Counted from the first letter of the stretch, positions 24,492 to 35,022 are shown. The stretch is 64,000 nt of DNA from Paenirhodobacter hankyongi (GCF_003664585.1 NZ_RCHI01000007.1:1-64000), one strand, 5' to 3'. The notes: generated by a model from the letters alone, not told the origin. Made by a program: numbers and translations.

Positions 24492-26482
24492 GCCGTCGCT
24501 CCTTTCGCTTCGGTCGCGGCAACGGTGGTCGCCGGGATGAAGTAGTCGCGGTTGTAGTTGAAGGTATGGCCGATGCCGATGGCGATCATCGCGAGGAAGG
24601 CAAGGCCGGCCAGCCACCAGATGTACCACACCATCGCGAAGCCGAAGGCGAGGGCGAAGGCTGCCAGCAGAACGCCGGTCGCGGTGTTCTTCGGCATGTG
24701 GATCGGCGCATAGCTTTCCGCCCAGGTGAAGCCTTCCTGCTTCATCCGCCAGAACTCGTCACGGCCGCGCACATGGATTTCCTGCGGGAAATTGTAGGGC
24801 GCGGGCGGCGACTGCATCGCCCATTCGAGCGTGCGGCCGTTCCACGGGTCGGGCCCGCAGGCGAGCTTCTTGCGGTTCAGGATCGAGTAGCCGAAGTTCG
24901 CGAAGGTGCAGAGGATGCCGCACAGGATCAGCAGCGCGCCGAAGGCCGCGACGATGAAGTAGGGCTGCCAGGCGGCATCGGCATAGGAGTTCATCCGCCG
25001 CGTCACGCCCATCAGGCCAAGCGCGTAGAGCGGCATGAAGGCGAACCAGAAGCCGATGAACCAGAACCAGAAGGTCGCCTTGCCGAGCCGGTCGTCAAGC
25101 TTGAAGCCGAAGGCCTTGGGCCACCAGTAGCTGACCGCGGCATAGACCGCGAAGACCACGCCGCCGATGATCACGTTGTGGAAGTGCGCGATCAGGAACA
25201 GCGTGTTGTGGAGCTGGAAGTCGACCGGCGGAACCGCCAGCAGGACGCCCGTCATGCCGCCGATGGTGAAGGTCACGAGGAAGCCGATCGTCCACAGCAT
25301 CGGCACTTCGAGCCGGACCTGGCCCTTGTACATGGTGAACAGCCAGTTGAAGATCTTCACCCCCGTCGGCACCGAGATGATCATCGTGGTGATGCCGAAG
25401 AAGGTGTTGACGTTCGCGCCCGAGCCCATGGTGAAGAAGTGGTGCAGCCAGACGACGAAGCTCAGCACCATGATGCAGGCGGTCGCATAGACCATCGCCT
25501 TGTAGCCGAAGAGCGGCTTGCCCGAGAAGGTCGCGACGATCTCCGAGAAGATGCCGAAGCAGGGGATGATCAGGATGTAGACTTCCGGGTGGCCCCAGAT
25601 CCAGATCAGGTTGATGTACATCATCGCATTGCCACCAAAGTCATTGGTGAAGAAATGCGTGCCGAGATAGCGGTCGAGGGTCAGCAGCGCGAGCGAGGCG
25701 GTCAGCACCGGGAAGGCCGCGACGATCAGCACGTTGGTGCACAGCGTCGTCCAGGTGAAGACCGACATGTCCATCAGCTTCATCCCCGGCGCGCGCATCT
25801 TCAGGATGGTGGCGATCAGGTTGATGCCGGAGAGCGTCGTGCCCACGCCCGCGATCTGCAGCGACCACAGGTAATAGTCCATGCCCGGCCCGGTCGAATA
25901 GGCGGCGCCCGAGAGCGGCGGGAAGGCGAGCCAGCCGACGCGCCCGAACTCGCCCACGAAGAGCGAGATGTTCACGAGGAGCGCGCCCGCCACCGTCATC
26001 CAGAACGAGAAGTTGTTCAGGAACGGGAAGGCCACGTCGCGCGCGCCGATCTGCGCCGGCATCACATAGTTCATGATCCCGGTCACGAAGGCCATGGCGA
26101 CGAAGAAGATCATGATCACGCCATGCGCGGTGAAGACCTGGTCGAAGTGGTGCGGCGGCAGATAGCCCGTCGCGCCGCCCGCGGCCATCGCCTGCTGCGC
26201 GCGCATCATCAGCGCATCGGCAAAGCCGCGCACCATCATGATGAAGCCGAGCACCATGTACATGATGCCGATCTTCTTGTGGTCGACCGAGGTGACCCAG
26301 TCGCGCCACAGCGGCATCCACAGCCGGAAATAGGTCATCAGCGCCAGGACGGCGAGGCCGCCGAGCGCGACGCCCGCGAAGGTGCCGATCAGGATCGGCT
26401 CGTGATAGGGAATCCAGTCGAGGGTCAGCCGCCCGAAGATCGGGGAGATCACCTCGCCGGCGTTTGCAACTTCAGTTGACAT
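24488..26482 (-). CDS. cyoB: cytochrome bo ubiquinol oxidase subunit I
   Basis: The 664-residue catalytic subunit oxidises ubiquinol and reduces oxygen at a haem-copper centre while pumping protons. Seen motifs are [10 protein letters not shown] (low-spin haem ligand), [12 protein letters not shown] (CuB histidine with the cross-linked tyrosine), WLHHFFTMG (the CuB histidine pair) and [12 protein letters not shown] (haem ligands). Length is as in E. coli CyoB. It overlaps cyoA by 11 bases and cyoC by 4, so it sits in a tightly packed cyoABCD operon. The N-terminal [19 protein letters not shown] precedes the first helix. Confidence 0.96.
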   Translation of the reverse strand: MSTEVANAGEVISPIFGRLTLDWIPYHEPILIGTFAGVALGGLAVLALMTYFRLWMPLWRDWVTSVDHKKIGIMYMVLGFIMMVRGFADALMMRAQQAMAAGGATGYLPPHHFDQVFTAHGVIMIFFVAMAFVTGIMNYVMPAQIGARDVAFPFLNNFSFWMTVAGALLVNISLFVGEFGRVGWLAFPPLSGAAYSTGPGMDYYLWSLQIAGVGTTLSGINLIATILKMRAPGMKLMDMSVFTWTTLCTNVLIVAAFPVLTASLALLTLDRYLGTHFFTNDFGGNAMMYINLIWIWGHPEVYILIIPCFGIFSEIVATFSGKPLFGYKAMVYATACIMVLSFVVWLHHFFTMGSGANVNTFFGITTMIISVPTGVKIFNWLFTMYKGQVRLEVPMLWTIGFLVTFTIGGMTGVLLAVPPVDFQLHNTLFLIAHFHNVIIGGVVFAVYAAVSYWWPKAFGFKLDDRLGKATFWFWFIGFWFAFMPLYALGLMGVTRRMNSYADAAWQPYFIVAAFGALLILCGILCTFANFGYSILNRKKLACGPDPWNGRTLEWAMQSPPAPYNFPQEIHVRGRDEFWRMKQEGFTWAESYAPIHMPKNTATGVLLAAFALAFGFAMVWYIWWLAGLAFLAMIAIGIGHTFNYNRDYFIPATTVAATEAKGATA

Positions 26483-27545
26483 GGATCGCAGCCTCCGTGC
26501 GGCCGGTGCCGCAGATCAGGTCGGGGTTGGTCAGGAAGGCCTCGTGGAAAGCCATCGGTTCGGGTGCGGGCAGGTCGAGCGGATTGCCGAAACCGTCGAT
26601 CGCGCGGGCGCGGTCGTAGTCGTAGGCGGGCGCGTTCGCGATGCCGTTCAGCCCGCCGCCACCCATCTTGTCCTGCATCATCATGTCGCCGACGCAGACC
26701 TTGCCGGCCTCGACGCAGAGCCCGACGATGCGGGCGAACAGCCCGTCCTCGACCGAGCCGTAATGGCGCACCGGTTCGGCGATGGTCGGCCGCTCGAGCG
26801 CCAGATAGGTGTCGCGGGTCAGCGCCTCGGGGCTGGCCTTGGCGGCCGCGACCCAGGCGTTGAAGTCGTCGTCGCTCATCGCGCGGGTGTCGAAGGTCAT
26901 CTGCGAGAAGCCCGGGCCCGAGTAATGCGCCGAACGGCCGGCGAAGGTGCCGGGATTGTCGGCGATCAGGTGCAGCTGGGTCTCCATCCCGGCCATGGCA
27001 TAGACCATGCCGCCAAGTGCGGGGATCGAGAGCGTGTTCATCACCGTCGAGGAGCTGATCCGGAAGTTCACCGGCCGGCCGGCGGGAATAGCCAGCTCGT
27101 TCACCGAGGCGACGCCGAGCTCGGGATAGATGAACAGCCATTTCCAGTCGAGCGAGACGGCCTCGACCTCGATCGGGGTGCCGGCGTTCAGCGCGCTCAG
27201 GTCGCGATAGGGATCGAGCCGGTGGGTGTAGATCCAGGTCACCGCGCCAAGTGCGAGGATGATCAGGATCGGCACGCCCCAGACCACCACCTCGAGCTTG
27301 TTCGAATGGGTGAAGGTGGGATCGTAATCGGTGCTGTCGGGGCGGTCGGCGCGATATCGCAGCGGGAAGTAGACCGCCATGAACAGCACCGGCACGATCA
27401 CGATCAGCATCAGCAGCGTCGCGATGACCAGAAGGTTGCGCTCTTGTCCTGCGACCCAGCCCTGGGGCGACAGAACGTCGAACTGGCAGCCGGAAAGCGC
27501 GAATGCGCCAGCCGTCGCCAGCAGGAGTTTCGGTGATCTGAGCAA
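26472..27545 (-). CDS. cyoA: cytochrome bo ubiquinol oxidase subunit II
   Basis: The 357-residue subunit has a lipoprotein signal (lipobox LSGC, cysteine about residue 20), two transmembrane helices and a periplasmic cupredoxin domain ([32 protein letters not shown]). The CuA cysteines of cytochrome c oxidases are absent, as expected for a quinol oxidase. The COX-ARM region near residue 250 is kept ([11 protein letters not shown]). It is the first gene of the operon, and a RegA-like site lies about 105 bases upstream. Confidence 0.94.
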   Translation of the reverse strand: MLRSPKLLLATAGAFALSGCQFDVLSPQGWVAGQERNLLVIATLLMLIVIVPVLFMAVYFPLRYRADRPDSTDYDPTFTHSNKLEVVVWGVPILIILALGAVTWIYTHRLDPYRDLSALNAGTPIEVEAVSLDWKWLFIYPELGVASVNELAIPAGRPVNFRISSSTVMNTLSIPALGGMVYAMAGMETQLHLIADNPGTFAGRSAHYSGPGFSQMTFDTRAMSDDDFNAWVAAAKASPEALTRDTYLALERPTIAEPVRHYGSVEDGLFARIVGLCVEAGKVCVGDMMMQDKMGGGGLNGIANAPAYDYDRARAIDGFGNPLDLPAPEPMAFHEAFLTNPDLICGTGRTEAAIHVN

Positions 27546-27927
27546 GTCTTGCCTCTTGAGCTTGTCCGGGCGCGGCTGCGGGCCGGGGAGGCGGGCAGGC
27601 CGGGCGCGTTTGCGCTATCGGGCTAGGGCGCGATGCGACAATATGCGCCGCGACATTCTGTCGCACGGTCTTGAAACCCCAATATTGAGAAAAATCCTCG
27701 CGCATTCGTGACCGTGTGTGAGCGGCCGCGTGCGGCGGAAATGGGCCGATGCCCGGGTTTTGTGCGCGTGGGGGCAGAACTCCGGCCGTTCCGAGTCGGA
27801 TCGCGCAGCTGCGCACGCTTGCGTGAGCAAGGCACCGCCGACGCCCCTGCGCCTTGCCCCGATGCGCCGCCCTGTCATATCAAGCCCCGACTCCCGTCCG
27901 TTGCGGGACCAGCAGGGGCAAGAGGAC
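27546..27927. other. divergent cyoA/cyoE promoter region
   Basis: About 380 bases without a supported gene. Apart from the RegA-like site it holds an A/T-richer segment (AATATTGAGAAAAATCC around 27681-27697) suitable for promoters in either direction. A frame on the plus strand runs into cyoE but lacks a ribosome binding site and homology-like features before 27928. Confidence 0.45.
27650..27664. promoter_or_regulatory. RegA/PrrA-like binding site between cyoA and cyoE
   Basis: GCGACATTCTGTCGC fits the published Rhodobacter RegA consensus GNG(G/A)C(A/G)(A/T)TNNGNCGC, as I recall it, at every position. A related, imperfect copy begins at 27635 (GCGACAATATGCGCC). The site lies in the divergent promoter region of the quinol oxidase and haem O synthase genes. 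RegA/PrrA is a known redox regulator of terminal oxidases in this group; binding here is inferred. Confidence 0.5.
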
Positions 27928-28875
27928 ATGAGGACGCAGCAGATCGTCGATCCGACCCTCGCCGAGGGGCAGCCGGGCCCGCGCGCGGGCGATTACATCG
28001 TGCTGCTGAAGCCGCGGGTGATGTCGCTTGTCGTGTTCACCGCGCTCGTCGGCATGCTGGTCGCGCCGGGGCACCTTGATCCGCTGCGCGCCGCGATGGC
28101 GATTGCCTGCATCGCGGTGGGCGGCGGTGCCTCGGGCGCGCTGAACATGTGGTGGGATGCCGACATCGACGCCAAGATGAAGCGCACCGCCGGCCGGCCG
28201 ATCCCGGCGGGCCGCGTGGCCGCACGCGAGGCGCTGGCGATCGGGCTGGCGCTGTCGGTGCTGTCGGTCGGGCTGCTGGCGGTGGTGGCGAATGGCATCG
28301 CCGCGGCGCTGCTGGCCTTCACCATCTTCTTCTATGTGGTGATCTATTCGATCTGGCTGAAGCGCTCGACGCCGCAGAACATCGTGATCGGCGGTGCCGC
28401 CGGGGCCTTCCCGCCGATGATCGGCTGGGCGGTGGCGACGGGCGGCGTCTCGCTCGAAAGCCTCCTGATGTTCGCGCTGGTCTTCATGTGGACGCCGCCG
28501 CATTTCTGGGCGCTCGCGCTCTTCGTCAAGTCGGATTACGGCCGCGCCGGCATCCCGATGCTGACCGAGACGCATGGCCGCCGCGTCACGCGCAACCACA
28601 TCCTCGGCTACACCCTGCTGCTGATCCCGACCTCGCTTTCGCTCGGGCTGACGGCGATCGGCGGGCCGGTCTATCTGACCGTGGCGGCGGGGCTGAACCT
28701 GCGCTTCCTCGCCGGCGCCTGGCGGGTCTTCCGCCGGCCCGAGGCCGCCGCCGAGGCCGATGGCCAGGCCGCCGAGAAGCGGCTGTTCCGGCTGTCGCTC
28801 TCCTATCTCTTCCTGCATTTCTGCGCGCTTCTGGCCGAGGCGGCGCTGCATGGCGCGGGGCTCGCCCGCTGGTAG
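27928..28875 (+). CDS. cyoE: protoheme IX farnesyltransferase (haem O synthase)
   Basis: The 315-residue membrane enzyme attaches a farnesyl group to haem B to make haem O for the bo-type oxidase. It has about nine transmembrane helices, the UbiA-type motif WWDADIDAKMKRTAGRPIP, the second acidic loop around KSDYGRAGIPML, and the early KPRVMSLVVFTALVG signature. AGAGGAC precedes ATG 27928. Upstream in-frame codons exist but would add 70 non-conserved residues. It is divergent from cyoABCD, which it serves. Confidence 0.94.
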   Translation: MRTQQIVDPTLAEGQPGPRAGDYIVLLKPRVMSLVVFTALVGMLVAPGHLDPLRAAMAIACIAVGGGASGALNMWWDADIDAKMKRTAGRPIPAGRVAAREALAIGLALSVLSVGLLAVVANGIAAALLAFTIFFYVVIYSIWLKRSTPQNIVIGGAAGAFPPMIGWAVATGGVSLESLLMFALVFMWTPPHFWALALFVKSDYGRAGIPMLTETHGRRVTRNHILGYTLLLIPTSLSLGLTAIGGPVYLTVAAGLNLRFLAGAWRVFRRPEAAAEADGQAAEKRLFRLSLSYLFLHFCALLAEAALHGAGLARW

Positions 28876-28950
28876 GCGGTTGGCATCGGGGCGCGGGCCG
28901 GTCTAAATGCCCCTGAGCCCCGGGGTCGGGGCACAGCGCCGGGGCCGCCG

Positions 28951-29559
28951 ATGACCGAGACACGCCAGCCCAGTTCCGCCCGCATCGCCGAGGAGCTGAT
29001 CTTCCGCATCATCCGCGGCGAGCTGATCGCCGGCGAGCGGCTGCGTCAGGACCATATCGCCGAGGAATTCGGCACCAGCCATGTGCCGGTGCGCGAGGCC
29101 TTCCTGCGGCTGATCGGCAAGGGGCTGGCGGTGAGCGAGCCCAATCGTGGCGTGCGCGTCGCGCCGCTCGACCCCGCCGCGCAGCGCGAGCTGCGGGCGA
29201 TGCGCGGCGTGCTCGAACCGTTGGCGCTGCGCCATTCGGTGCCGCATCTGAGCCCGGTGCAGATCGCCGAGGCCGAGGCTGCGCGGCGCCTTTGCGACGC
29301 GGCGCAGAACATCTTCGACTGGGAAGAGGCGAACCGGGCCTTTCACAGCGCCACCTATGCCGGCTGCGGCATGCCGCGGCTGCAGGAGGAGGTGGCGAAC
29401 CTGCAACTGCTCGCCGCGCGCTATCAGCTGGTGCATTACAAGGAACGCTGGCGACCGCGCATCGATCCAGACCATCACGCGATCATGGCGGCGATCCGGC
29501 GGCGCGACCCGAAGGCTGCGGGCGCGGTGCTGGAACGTCACCTGTCGCGGATGAGCTGA
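28951..29559 (+). CDS. bioR: GntR-family regulator, candidate biotin repressor BioR
   Basis: The 202-residue protein is a FadR-subfamily GntR regulator with winged helix at about 10-75 (GELIAGERLRQDHIAEEFGT, HVPVREAFLRLIGKGL) and an all-helical FCD effector domain after it. In alphaproteobacteria the GntR-type repressor of biotin genes is BioR. This gene converges on, and overlaps by 22 bases, the end of the bio operon, and BioR-like boxes lie upstream of bioB. The symbol rests on this context and family. GCCGGGGCCGCCG precedes the ATG, so the ribosome binding site is weak. Confidence 0.72.
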   Translation: MTETRQPSSARIAEELIFRIIRGELIAGERLRQDHIAEEFGTSHVPVREAFLRLIGKGLAVSEPNRGVRVAPLDPAAQRELRAMRGVLEPLALRHSVPHLSPVQIAEAEAARRLCDAAQNIFDWEEANRAFHSATYAGCGMPRLQEEVANLQLLAARYQLVHYKERWRPRIDPDHHAIMAAIRRRDPKAAGAVLERHLSRMS

Positions 29560-30299
29560 GACGCGCGGCGCGCGACCAGCCAGCTTGCGGCATAGGTCAG
29601 CGGCACGCCCTCGGTCGTGGCAAAGCGGTCCTCGTAGGCGTGCAGGAACCGCAGCAGCGCGCCACGCGAGCGGATCTGCCCGGCCCGCGCATTCACCCCG
29701 GTCGCGCGCAGATGCTGCAACACCGCAAGCGCGCTGTCGAACTTCAGCGTGACCGACCAGTCGCCCGCGCCCGCGACCTGCCAGCCCGCGGGCAGAAGCG
29801 CGGCAAGCCCGGCCCCGCTCAGGCACGACGGCGCGCCCGCGCCGCTGCCAAGCGCGCGCAGTTCGGGGAAATGGTCGGGGCCGAAGCCCGAGAGCGCGAG
29901 GAACCCGCCCGGCGCCACCGCCCCGGCCAGCCGTGCGACGACCGCGCATGGGTCCTCGAGCCACTGGATCATCGAGGAGGAGGCGACGAGGTCGAGCTTG
30001 GCGGGCAGCGCGATCTGCGCGATGTCGCCGGGCAGCGCCACGGCGCGGGGCAGGGCAGGCGGCGTCGCACTGAGGTCGTTGAGCCAGAGCCGATCGGGCG
30101 CGAGGGTGCTCAGATGCCGGCTCAGATGCCCGCTGCCGCAGCCGGCCTCGAGCACGCGGGCGAACCGTTTCGGCCCGGCCGCGGCGCGCAGCGCGGCAAA
30201 CAGCCGGGCGGCGATCTCGCGCTGTGCCACGGCCGCATCGTGATAGCTGCCCGCGCCGCGGGCAAAGCTGTGCGCGACGCGCGGGGTGAGGGCGCTCAT
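29538..30299 (-). CDS. bioC: malonyl-ACP O-methyltransferase BioC
   Basis: The 253-residue protein is a SAM-dependent methyltransferase with motif I VLEAGCGSGHLSRHL near residue 50 and the BioC-type N-terminus VAHSFARGAGSYHDAAVAQ. BioC methylates malonyl-ACP to start pimelate synthesis for biotin. It is the last gene of the operon, translationally coupled to bioG (ATGA at 30296-30299). Its 3' end overlaps the convergent GntR gene. Confidence 0.85.
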   Translation of the reverse strand: MSALTPRVAHSFARGAGSYHDAAVAQREIAARLFAALRAAAGPKRFARVLEAGCGSGHLSRHLSTLAPDRLWLNDLSATPPALPRAVALPGDIAQIALPAKLDLVASSSMIQWLEDPCAVVARLAGAVAPGGFLALSGFGPDHFPELRALGSGAGAPSCLSGAGLAALLPAGWQVAGAGDWSVTLKFDSALAVLQHLRATGVNARAGQIRSRGALLRFLHAYEDRFATTEGVPLTYAASWLVARRASQLIRDR

Positions 30300-30910
30300 G
30301 TCAGTGCCTCCGTCCAGTGTCGCCAGCCGGCGAAGGGATTGTGGCCGGTCTCGGTCCAGCGCAGCCGGTCGGCCTGCCCCTCCCAGGCAAGCGTCAGCGC
30401 CTCGGGGGCGAAGATCCGGTCGCGGCGGGCAAGGGTGATCCGGTCGAAGGCGGGCACCGGCGCGGGCGGGCGCGCGGCGACGGCATGCAGCTCGTCGCGC
30501 AGCGCGGCGATGTCGGGGACGGGGACGGGCGCACCGGCACGGCGGGCAAAGCGGGCAAGGCTTGCCTCCGACAGCCCCTCGGCCGTGGCGCGCAGCACCC
30601 CGGGCGCGATGCCGCGGCGCGCGTCGCAGGGGAAGGGCGAGCCGCAGACGGCATGGAGTTGCACGGGCGGGCGGGGCAGTTGCGCGAGCACCGCGCCCGC
30701 CGCCGCGACGCCGAAGGAATAGGCGACGAGGGTGACGCGGTCATAACCCGCCGTCACCGCGTCGCGCCAGTCGAGGGCGCGATAGTCGCTCAGCACCAGC
30801 ACGTCGGCCGCGGTTCCAAGGTGCCGGAAGGGCTCGGCCCCGACCGCCCATCCGCCAAGGACCAGCAGCAGATCGGCCCGGCCCACGCGGCTCAGCCACT
30901 CGGCTCTCAT
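30296..30910 (-). CDS. bioG: pimeloyl-ACP methyl ester esterase BioG (DUF452)
   Basis: The 204-residue alpha/beta hydrolase belongs to the DUF452/BioG group. It has LLVLGGWAVGAEPFRHL at the start and the nucleophile motif VAYSFGVAAAG near residue 65. A late FDRITLARRDRIFAP segment and TGHNPFAGW supply the probable acid and histidine. BioG cleaves pimeloyl-ACP methyl ester, the gatekeeping step after BioC. It lies between bioA and bioC with ATGA overlaps at both ends, which supports the assignment strongly. Confidence 0.85.
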   Translation of the reverse strand: MRAEWLSRVGRADLLLVLGGWAVGAEPFRHLGTAADVLVLSDYRALDWRDAVTAGYDRVTLVAYSFGVAAAGAVLAQLPRPPVQLHAVCGSPFPCDARRGIAPGVLRATAEGLSEASLARFARRAGAPVPVPDIAALRDELHAVAARPPAPVPAFDRITLARRDRIFAPEALTLAWEGQADRLRWTETGHNPFAGWRHWTEALT

Positions 30911-32193
30911 GTCGCCTCCCGCGCGATGGCGACCATCGCGGTGGTGATGCGCGAGACGTCCTCGGGCCCGGTGACAAAGGGCGGCATGGTGTAGAGAAGC
31001 CGCCCGAAGGGGCGCAGCCAGACACCGGCCTTACGGCAAAACCCGTGCACCTGCGCGCCATCGAGGGCCGCGCGCATCTCGATCACCCCGATCGCGCCGA
31101 GGGTGCGGACGTCGGCCACCTCGGGCAGGTCGCGGGCGGGGGCAAGCTCGCGGGCAAGCTGCGCCCCGATCCGGGCAACGGCGCCCTGCCAGTCGGTCTC
31201 GGCCAGCAGATCGAGGCTTGCGCAGGCCGCCGCACAGGCGAGCGGGTTCGCCATGAAGGTCGGCCCGTGCATCAGCACCCCGGGATCGCCGGCCGAGATC
31301 CCGGCTGCGATTGCTGTGCTGGCGACGGTGACCGCGAGGCTCATCATGCCGCCGGTCAGCGCCTTGCCCAGACACAGGATGTCGGGCGTGACCCCGGCGT
31401 GCTCCATCGCGAACATCCGCCCGGTGCGGCCAAAGCCGGTGGCGATCTCGTCGAAGATCAGGATCACCCCGTGCCGGTCGCACAGCGCGCGCAGCCCGCG
31501 CAGGAAGGCGGGGTGGTAGAACCGCATCCCGCCCGCGCCCTGCACCACGGGCTCGAGGATGAAGCCGGCGATCTCGGCCGCCTTTTCCTCGAAGAGCGCG
31601 GCCACCGCGCCAAGCCCGTTTCGGGCCGGGTCCTCGGGCCAGTCGGCGCCGAAGGCCACCGGCGGCGCGGGGGTGAAATGCTGCACCGCCAGCGCCGCGC
31701 CGAAATGGCCGTGCATGCCGGTGACCGGGTCGCACAGGCTCATCGCCGACCAGGTGTCGCCGTGATAGCCGCCGCGCACCGTGGCAAAGCGGGTGCGGCC
31801 GCGGGCGCCGCGGGCGAGTTGTGCCTGCACCGCCATCTTCAGCGCCACCTCGACCGAGACCGAGCCGCTGTCGCAGCAAAAGATCCGGTCGAGCCCCGGC
31901 GGCAGCAGCGCCACCAGCCGCGCCGCCAGTCCGATCGCCGCGTCATGCGTCAGCCCGCCGAACATCACATGCGGCAGGCTGTGCAGTTGCGCCTCGAGCG
32001 CCGCGACCAGCCGCGGGTGGCGGTGGCCATGCGCCGCGCACCACCATGACGACATCGCGTCGATCATCGGCGTGCCGTCGTCGAGGGTGAGCCAGATCCC
32101 CTCGGCTTCGCGCACCCGGTGCACGGGCTGCGGCGCTGCCATCGAGGTGTAGGGGTGCCACAGGTGGGTGCGGTCGATCGCCAGCGGGTCCAT
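30907..32193 (-). CDS. bioA: adenosylmethionine-8-amino-7-oxononanoate aminotransferase
   Basis: The 428-residue PLP enzyme converts KAPA to DAPA. Signatures include HLWHPYTSMAAPQPVHRV at the N-terminus, MSSWWCAAHGHRHPRLV, LIFDEIATGFGRTGRMFAMEH and the PLP lysine in LCLGKALTGGMMSLA. I prefer ATG 32193, which overlaps the bioD stop as TGATG, over the GTG codons just upstream. It ends in an ATGA overlap with bioG. Confidence 0.94.
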   Translation of the reverse strand: MDPLAIDRTHLWHPYTSMAAPQPVHRVREAEGIWLTLDDGTPMIDAMSSWWCAAHGHRHPRLVAALEAQLHSLPHVMFGGLTHDAAIGLAARLVALLPPGLDRIFCCDSGSVSVEVALKMAVQAQLARGARGRTRFATVRGGYHGDTWSAMSLCDPVTGMHGHFGAALAVQHFTPAPPVAFGADWPEDPARNGLGAVAALFEEKAAEIAGFILEPVVQGAGGMRFYHPAFLRGLRALCDRHGVILIFDEIATGFGRTGRMFAMEHAGVTPDILCLGKALTGGMMSLAVTVASTAIAAGISAGDPGVLMHGPTFMANPLACAAACASLDLLAETDWQGAVARIGAQLARELAPARDLPEVADVRTLGAIGVIEMRAALDGAQVHGFCRKAGVWLRPFGRLLYTMPPFVTGPEDVSRITTAMVAIAREAT

Positions 32194-32822
32194 CACCACA
32201 CCTCGTGCAGCGGCGAGAGATCGAGCCCGGCGAAGGCCGCGGCGAGGGTGGTGGGCGTGAGCGGGTCGAGCCGCGGCAGGCGGCCGAGCGTCGCGACCCG
32301 GCCGATCTCGCAGATCACCGACTGGGTGTCGGCGACCTCCTCGCCCAGAAACACCACGCCGGCGACGCGCACGCCGCGCGCCCGCAGCGCCTCGAGCGAC
32401 AGGAGCGTGTGGTTGATCGTGCCGAGGGCGGTGCGCGCGGCGAGGATCACCGGCACATCCCAGCCGGCGATGATGTCGAGGAAGAGGCTGCGGCGGGTCA
32501 GCGGCACCATCAGCCCGCCGGCGCCCTCGACCACCAGCGGCCCCGGCACCTCGGGCAGCGTCAGGCGGGCAGGGTCGATCTCCACCCCCTCGCGTTCTGC
32601 CGACAGATGCGGCGAGGCGGGCAGGCGCAACCGATAGGCCTCGGGCAGCACGGGCCGGCCGGAAAGCCGCGCGACGGTGTCGCTGTCGGTCGGGCCGTCA
32701 AGACCCGATTGCACGGGTTTCCAATAGCTTGCCTTCAGTGCGGCCGTGAGGCCCGCGCTGAACACGGTCTTGCCGATATCGGTATCGGTGCCGGTGACGA
32801 CGACAGTTTCGGGGCGGCTCAT
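32193..32822 (-). CDS. bioD: dethiobiotin synthetase
   Basis: The 209-residue enzyme closes the ureido ring of dethiobiotin using ATP and CO2. The P-loop [17 protein letters not shown] is at residues 9-25, YWKPVQSGL follows, and [14 protein letters not shown] is the conserved metal/substrate loop. The start overlaps the bioF stop (ATGA at 32819-32822), and the gene is slightly shorter than E. coli BioD. It is part of the continuous bioBFDAGC unit. Confidence 0.94.
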   Translation of the reverse strand: MSRPETVVVTGTDTDIGKTVFSAGLTAALKASYWKPVQSGLDGPTDSDTVARLSGRPVLPEAYRLRLPASPHLSAEREGVEIDPARLTLPEVPGPLVVEGAGGLMVPLTRRSLFLDIIAGWDVPVILAARTALGTINHTLLSLEALRARGVRVAGVVFLGEEVADTQSVICEIGRVATLGRLPRLDPLTPTTLAAAFAGLDLSPLHEVW

Positions 32823-33949
32823 GATTGGCTCCTGAGCTGGGCGAGGGTTTCGAACAGCGCGGTGATCTCGGCGGGGCCCACCGCTCCGGTGAGCGAGAGG
32901 CGCAGCCGCGCGGTGCCGCGCGGCACGGTCGGCGGGCGGATCGCGCGGACGTCGAAGCCGCGCGCCTGCAAGGCCGTGGCGCGGGCCAGCGCGCGGCCGT
33001 CCTCGCCCTCGATCACCGGCAGGATCTGGCTGGTGGCGGGGGGCAGGCCGCACAGCCGCGCGGCCTCGGCCCCGGCATGGGCAATGCGCGCCTGCGCCGC
33101 CGCCTGCAGTTCGGGGCGTTCGACAAGGCCGCGCAGCGCGGCGCGCAGGATCGCGGCCATCAGCGGCGCGGGGGCGGTCGCGAAGATGAAGGGGCGGGCG
33201 CGGTTCACCAGCGTCTCGATCAGCACCCGCTCGGCGCAGATCAGCGCGCCCGAAGCGCCAAGCCCCTTGCCGCCGGTGTGCAGCGTGACCAGCGCAACGT
33301 CGGTCAGCCCATGCGCAAGCCCCGCGCCATGCGGCCCGAAGACGCCGGTCGCATGCGCCTCGTCGACCACCAGCACGGCGTCATCGGCGCGGGCGAGGGT
33401 GGCAAGATCGGCAAGCGGCGCAAGGTCGCCCTCCATCGAATAGACGCTCTCGACCGCGATCCAGACCCGGCCGGTGCCACCCGCGCGCCGCCATGCGGCG
33501 ATCAGGTCGGCGGCGTCGGTCACGTTGTTATGGGCGAAGGCGCGGGTCTCGGCGCGGCCAAGGCGCATCCCCTCATGCGCGCTCGCGTGCACCAGCGCAT
33601 CGTGCAGGATCAGGTCGCCCCGCATCGGCAGCGTGGCAAAGATCGCCTGGTTCGCCTGAAAGCCGCCGCCCATGAACAGCGCCGCCTCGGCCCCGAAGAA
33701 GGCCGCGGCCTCGGCCTCCAGTGCCTCGTGCTCGGGATCGTTGCCGCGCAACAGACGCGAGCCGCCGGCGCCGATCGCCACGCCACGGGCCAGCGCCGCG
33801 GCGGCGGCCTCGCGCAGCAGGGGGGAGGCCGCAAGGCCCAGATAGTCGTTCGAGGCGAAATCGAGCCCCCGCGCCGGCGCCAGCGCCCGCCCCCGGCCGC
33901 GCGCGGCCAGCGCGCGCAGCGCCGCGGCGTGGCGGGGAAAGGCGCTCAT
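32819..33949 (-). CDS. bioF: 8-amino-7-oxononanoate synthase
   Basis: The 376-residue PLP enzyme condenses pimeloyl-ACP with alanine to [16 protein letters not shown], the [18 protein letters not shown] region, [16 protein letters not shown] and the PLP lysine in [14 protein letters not shown] are all present. I prefer ATG 33949, which gives a 4-base overlap with the bioB stop, over an ATG nine bases upstream. Confidence 0.94.
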   Translation of the reverse strand: MSAFPRHAAALRALAARGRGRALAPARGLDFASNDYLGLAASPLLREAAAAALARGVAIGAGGSRLLRGNDPEHEALEAEAAAFFGAEAALFMGGGFQANQAIFATLPMRGDLILHDALVHASAHEGMRLGRAETRAFAHNNVTDAADLIAAWRRAGGTGRVWIAVESVYSMEGDLAPLADLATLARADDAVLVVDEAHATGVFGPHGAGLAHGLTDVALVTLHTGGKGLGASGALICAERVLIETLVNRARPFIFATAPAPLMAAILRAALRGLVERPELQAAAQARIAHAGAEAARLCGLPPATSQILPVIEGEDGRALARATALQARGFDVRAIRPPTVPRGTARLRLSLTGAVGPAEITALFETLAQLRSQS

Positions 33950-34950
33950 GCCGCGCATCCGCCGCAGCAGCCGGTGCCGCAGCTGCCGTCGGGCGTCGCC
34001 TCGACCTCGACCTCGGGGCCGGTCTCGGCGGCCAGGCCGAGCTTGGCGAAGAGCATCGCGTCACGGTCCTCGCCGGGGTTGCCGGCGGTGAGCAGCCGAT
34101 CGCCCACGAAGATCGAATTCGCTCCGGCGAAGAAACACATCGCCTGCAGCTCGTCGCTCATCTCGCTGCGCCCGGCGGAGAGCCGGACATAGGAGCGCGG
34201 CATCAGGATGCGGGCGGTGGCGATGGTGCGCACCAGCTCGATCGGGTCGAGCCGCGGCGCCGCGGCGAGCGGCGTGCCTTCCATCGGCATCAGCATGTTG
34301 ACCGGCACCGATTGCGGCGGTTCGGGCAGATTGGCGAGCGTCTCGAGCATCGAGATCCGGTCCGCGGCGGTCTCTCCGAGCCCCAGAATGCCGCCCGAAC
34401 ACACCGAGATCCCCGCGGCGCGCACCGCCTCGAGCGTGTCGAGCCGGTCGCGGAAGCTGCGGGTGGTGATGATCTCTGGGTAGAAGCGTTCCGAGGTGTC
34501 GATGTTGTGGTTGTAGTAGTCGAGCCCCGCGCCGCGCAGCCGCACCGCCTGGTCGCCCGACAGCATGCCAAGCGTCATGCAGGTCTCGAGCCCGAGCGCC
34601 TTGACGCCGCGGATCATCGCCTCGACCGCGGGCATGTCGCGTTCCTTCGGCGAGCGCCAGGCGGCGCCCATGCAATAGCGCGTGGCGCCCGCGGCCTTCG
34701 CCCGGCGCGCCTCGGCCAGCACCCGCTCGACCTCCATCAGCTTCGAGGCCGACAGCTCCGACCCGTTGCGCGCCGATTGCGAGCAATAGGAACAATCCTC
34801 GGGACAGCCGCCGGTCTTGATCGAGACGAGCATCGAGCATTGCACCCGGTTCGGGTCGAACTGCGCGCGGTGCACGGTTTGCGCCTCGAACAGAAGGTCC
34901 ATCAGCGGCTGGTGGTAGATCTCGGCGGCGGGGCGAGTCTTAAGGCTCAT
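33946..34950 (-). CDS. bioB: biotin synthase
   Basis: The 334-residue radical-SAM enzyme inserts sulfur into dethiobiotin. The cluster motif [15 protein letters not shown] is near residue 50; further features are [24 protein letters not shown] and [11 protein letters not shown]. The C-terminus carries an extra cysteine cluster (GTGCCGGCAA). I choose ATG 34950 because GGGAGG lies six bases ahead; the ATG six bases upstream abuts that site. First gene of the bio operon. Confidence 0.95.
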   Translation of the reverse strand: MSLKTRPAAEIYHQPLMDLLFEAQTVHRAQFDPNRVQCSMLVSIKTGGCPEDCSYCSQSARNGSELSASKLMEVERVLAEARRAKAAGATRYCMGAAWRSPKERDMPAVEAMIRGVKALGLETCMTLGMLSGDQAVRLRGAGLDYYNHNIDTSERFYPEIITTRSFRDRLDTLEAVRAAGISVCSGGILGLGETAADRISMLETLANLPEPPQSVPVNMLMPMEGTPLAAAPRLDPIELVRTIATARILMPRSYVRLSAGRSEMSDELQAMCFFAGANSIFVGDRLLTAGNPGEDRDAMLFAKLGLAAETGPEVEVEATPDGSCGTGCCGGCAA

Positions 34951-35022
34951 GCGCATCCTCCCTGCGGGTCTGTGGCGTCGATTATTGATAGCGATGCTGA
35001 CTTTCCGGATTCATCCATAAAA

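Noticed and set aside
24566-26479. Long plus-strand frame opposite cyoB
   Set aside because: Shadow of cyoB; almost entirely charged residues and no domain, while cyoB has every haem and copper ligand.
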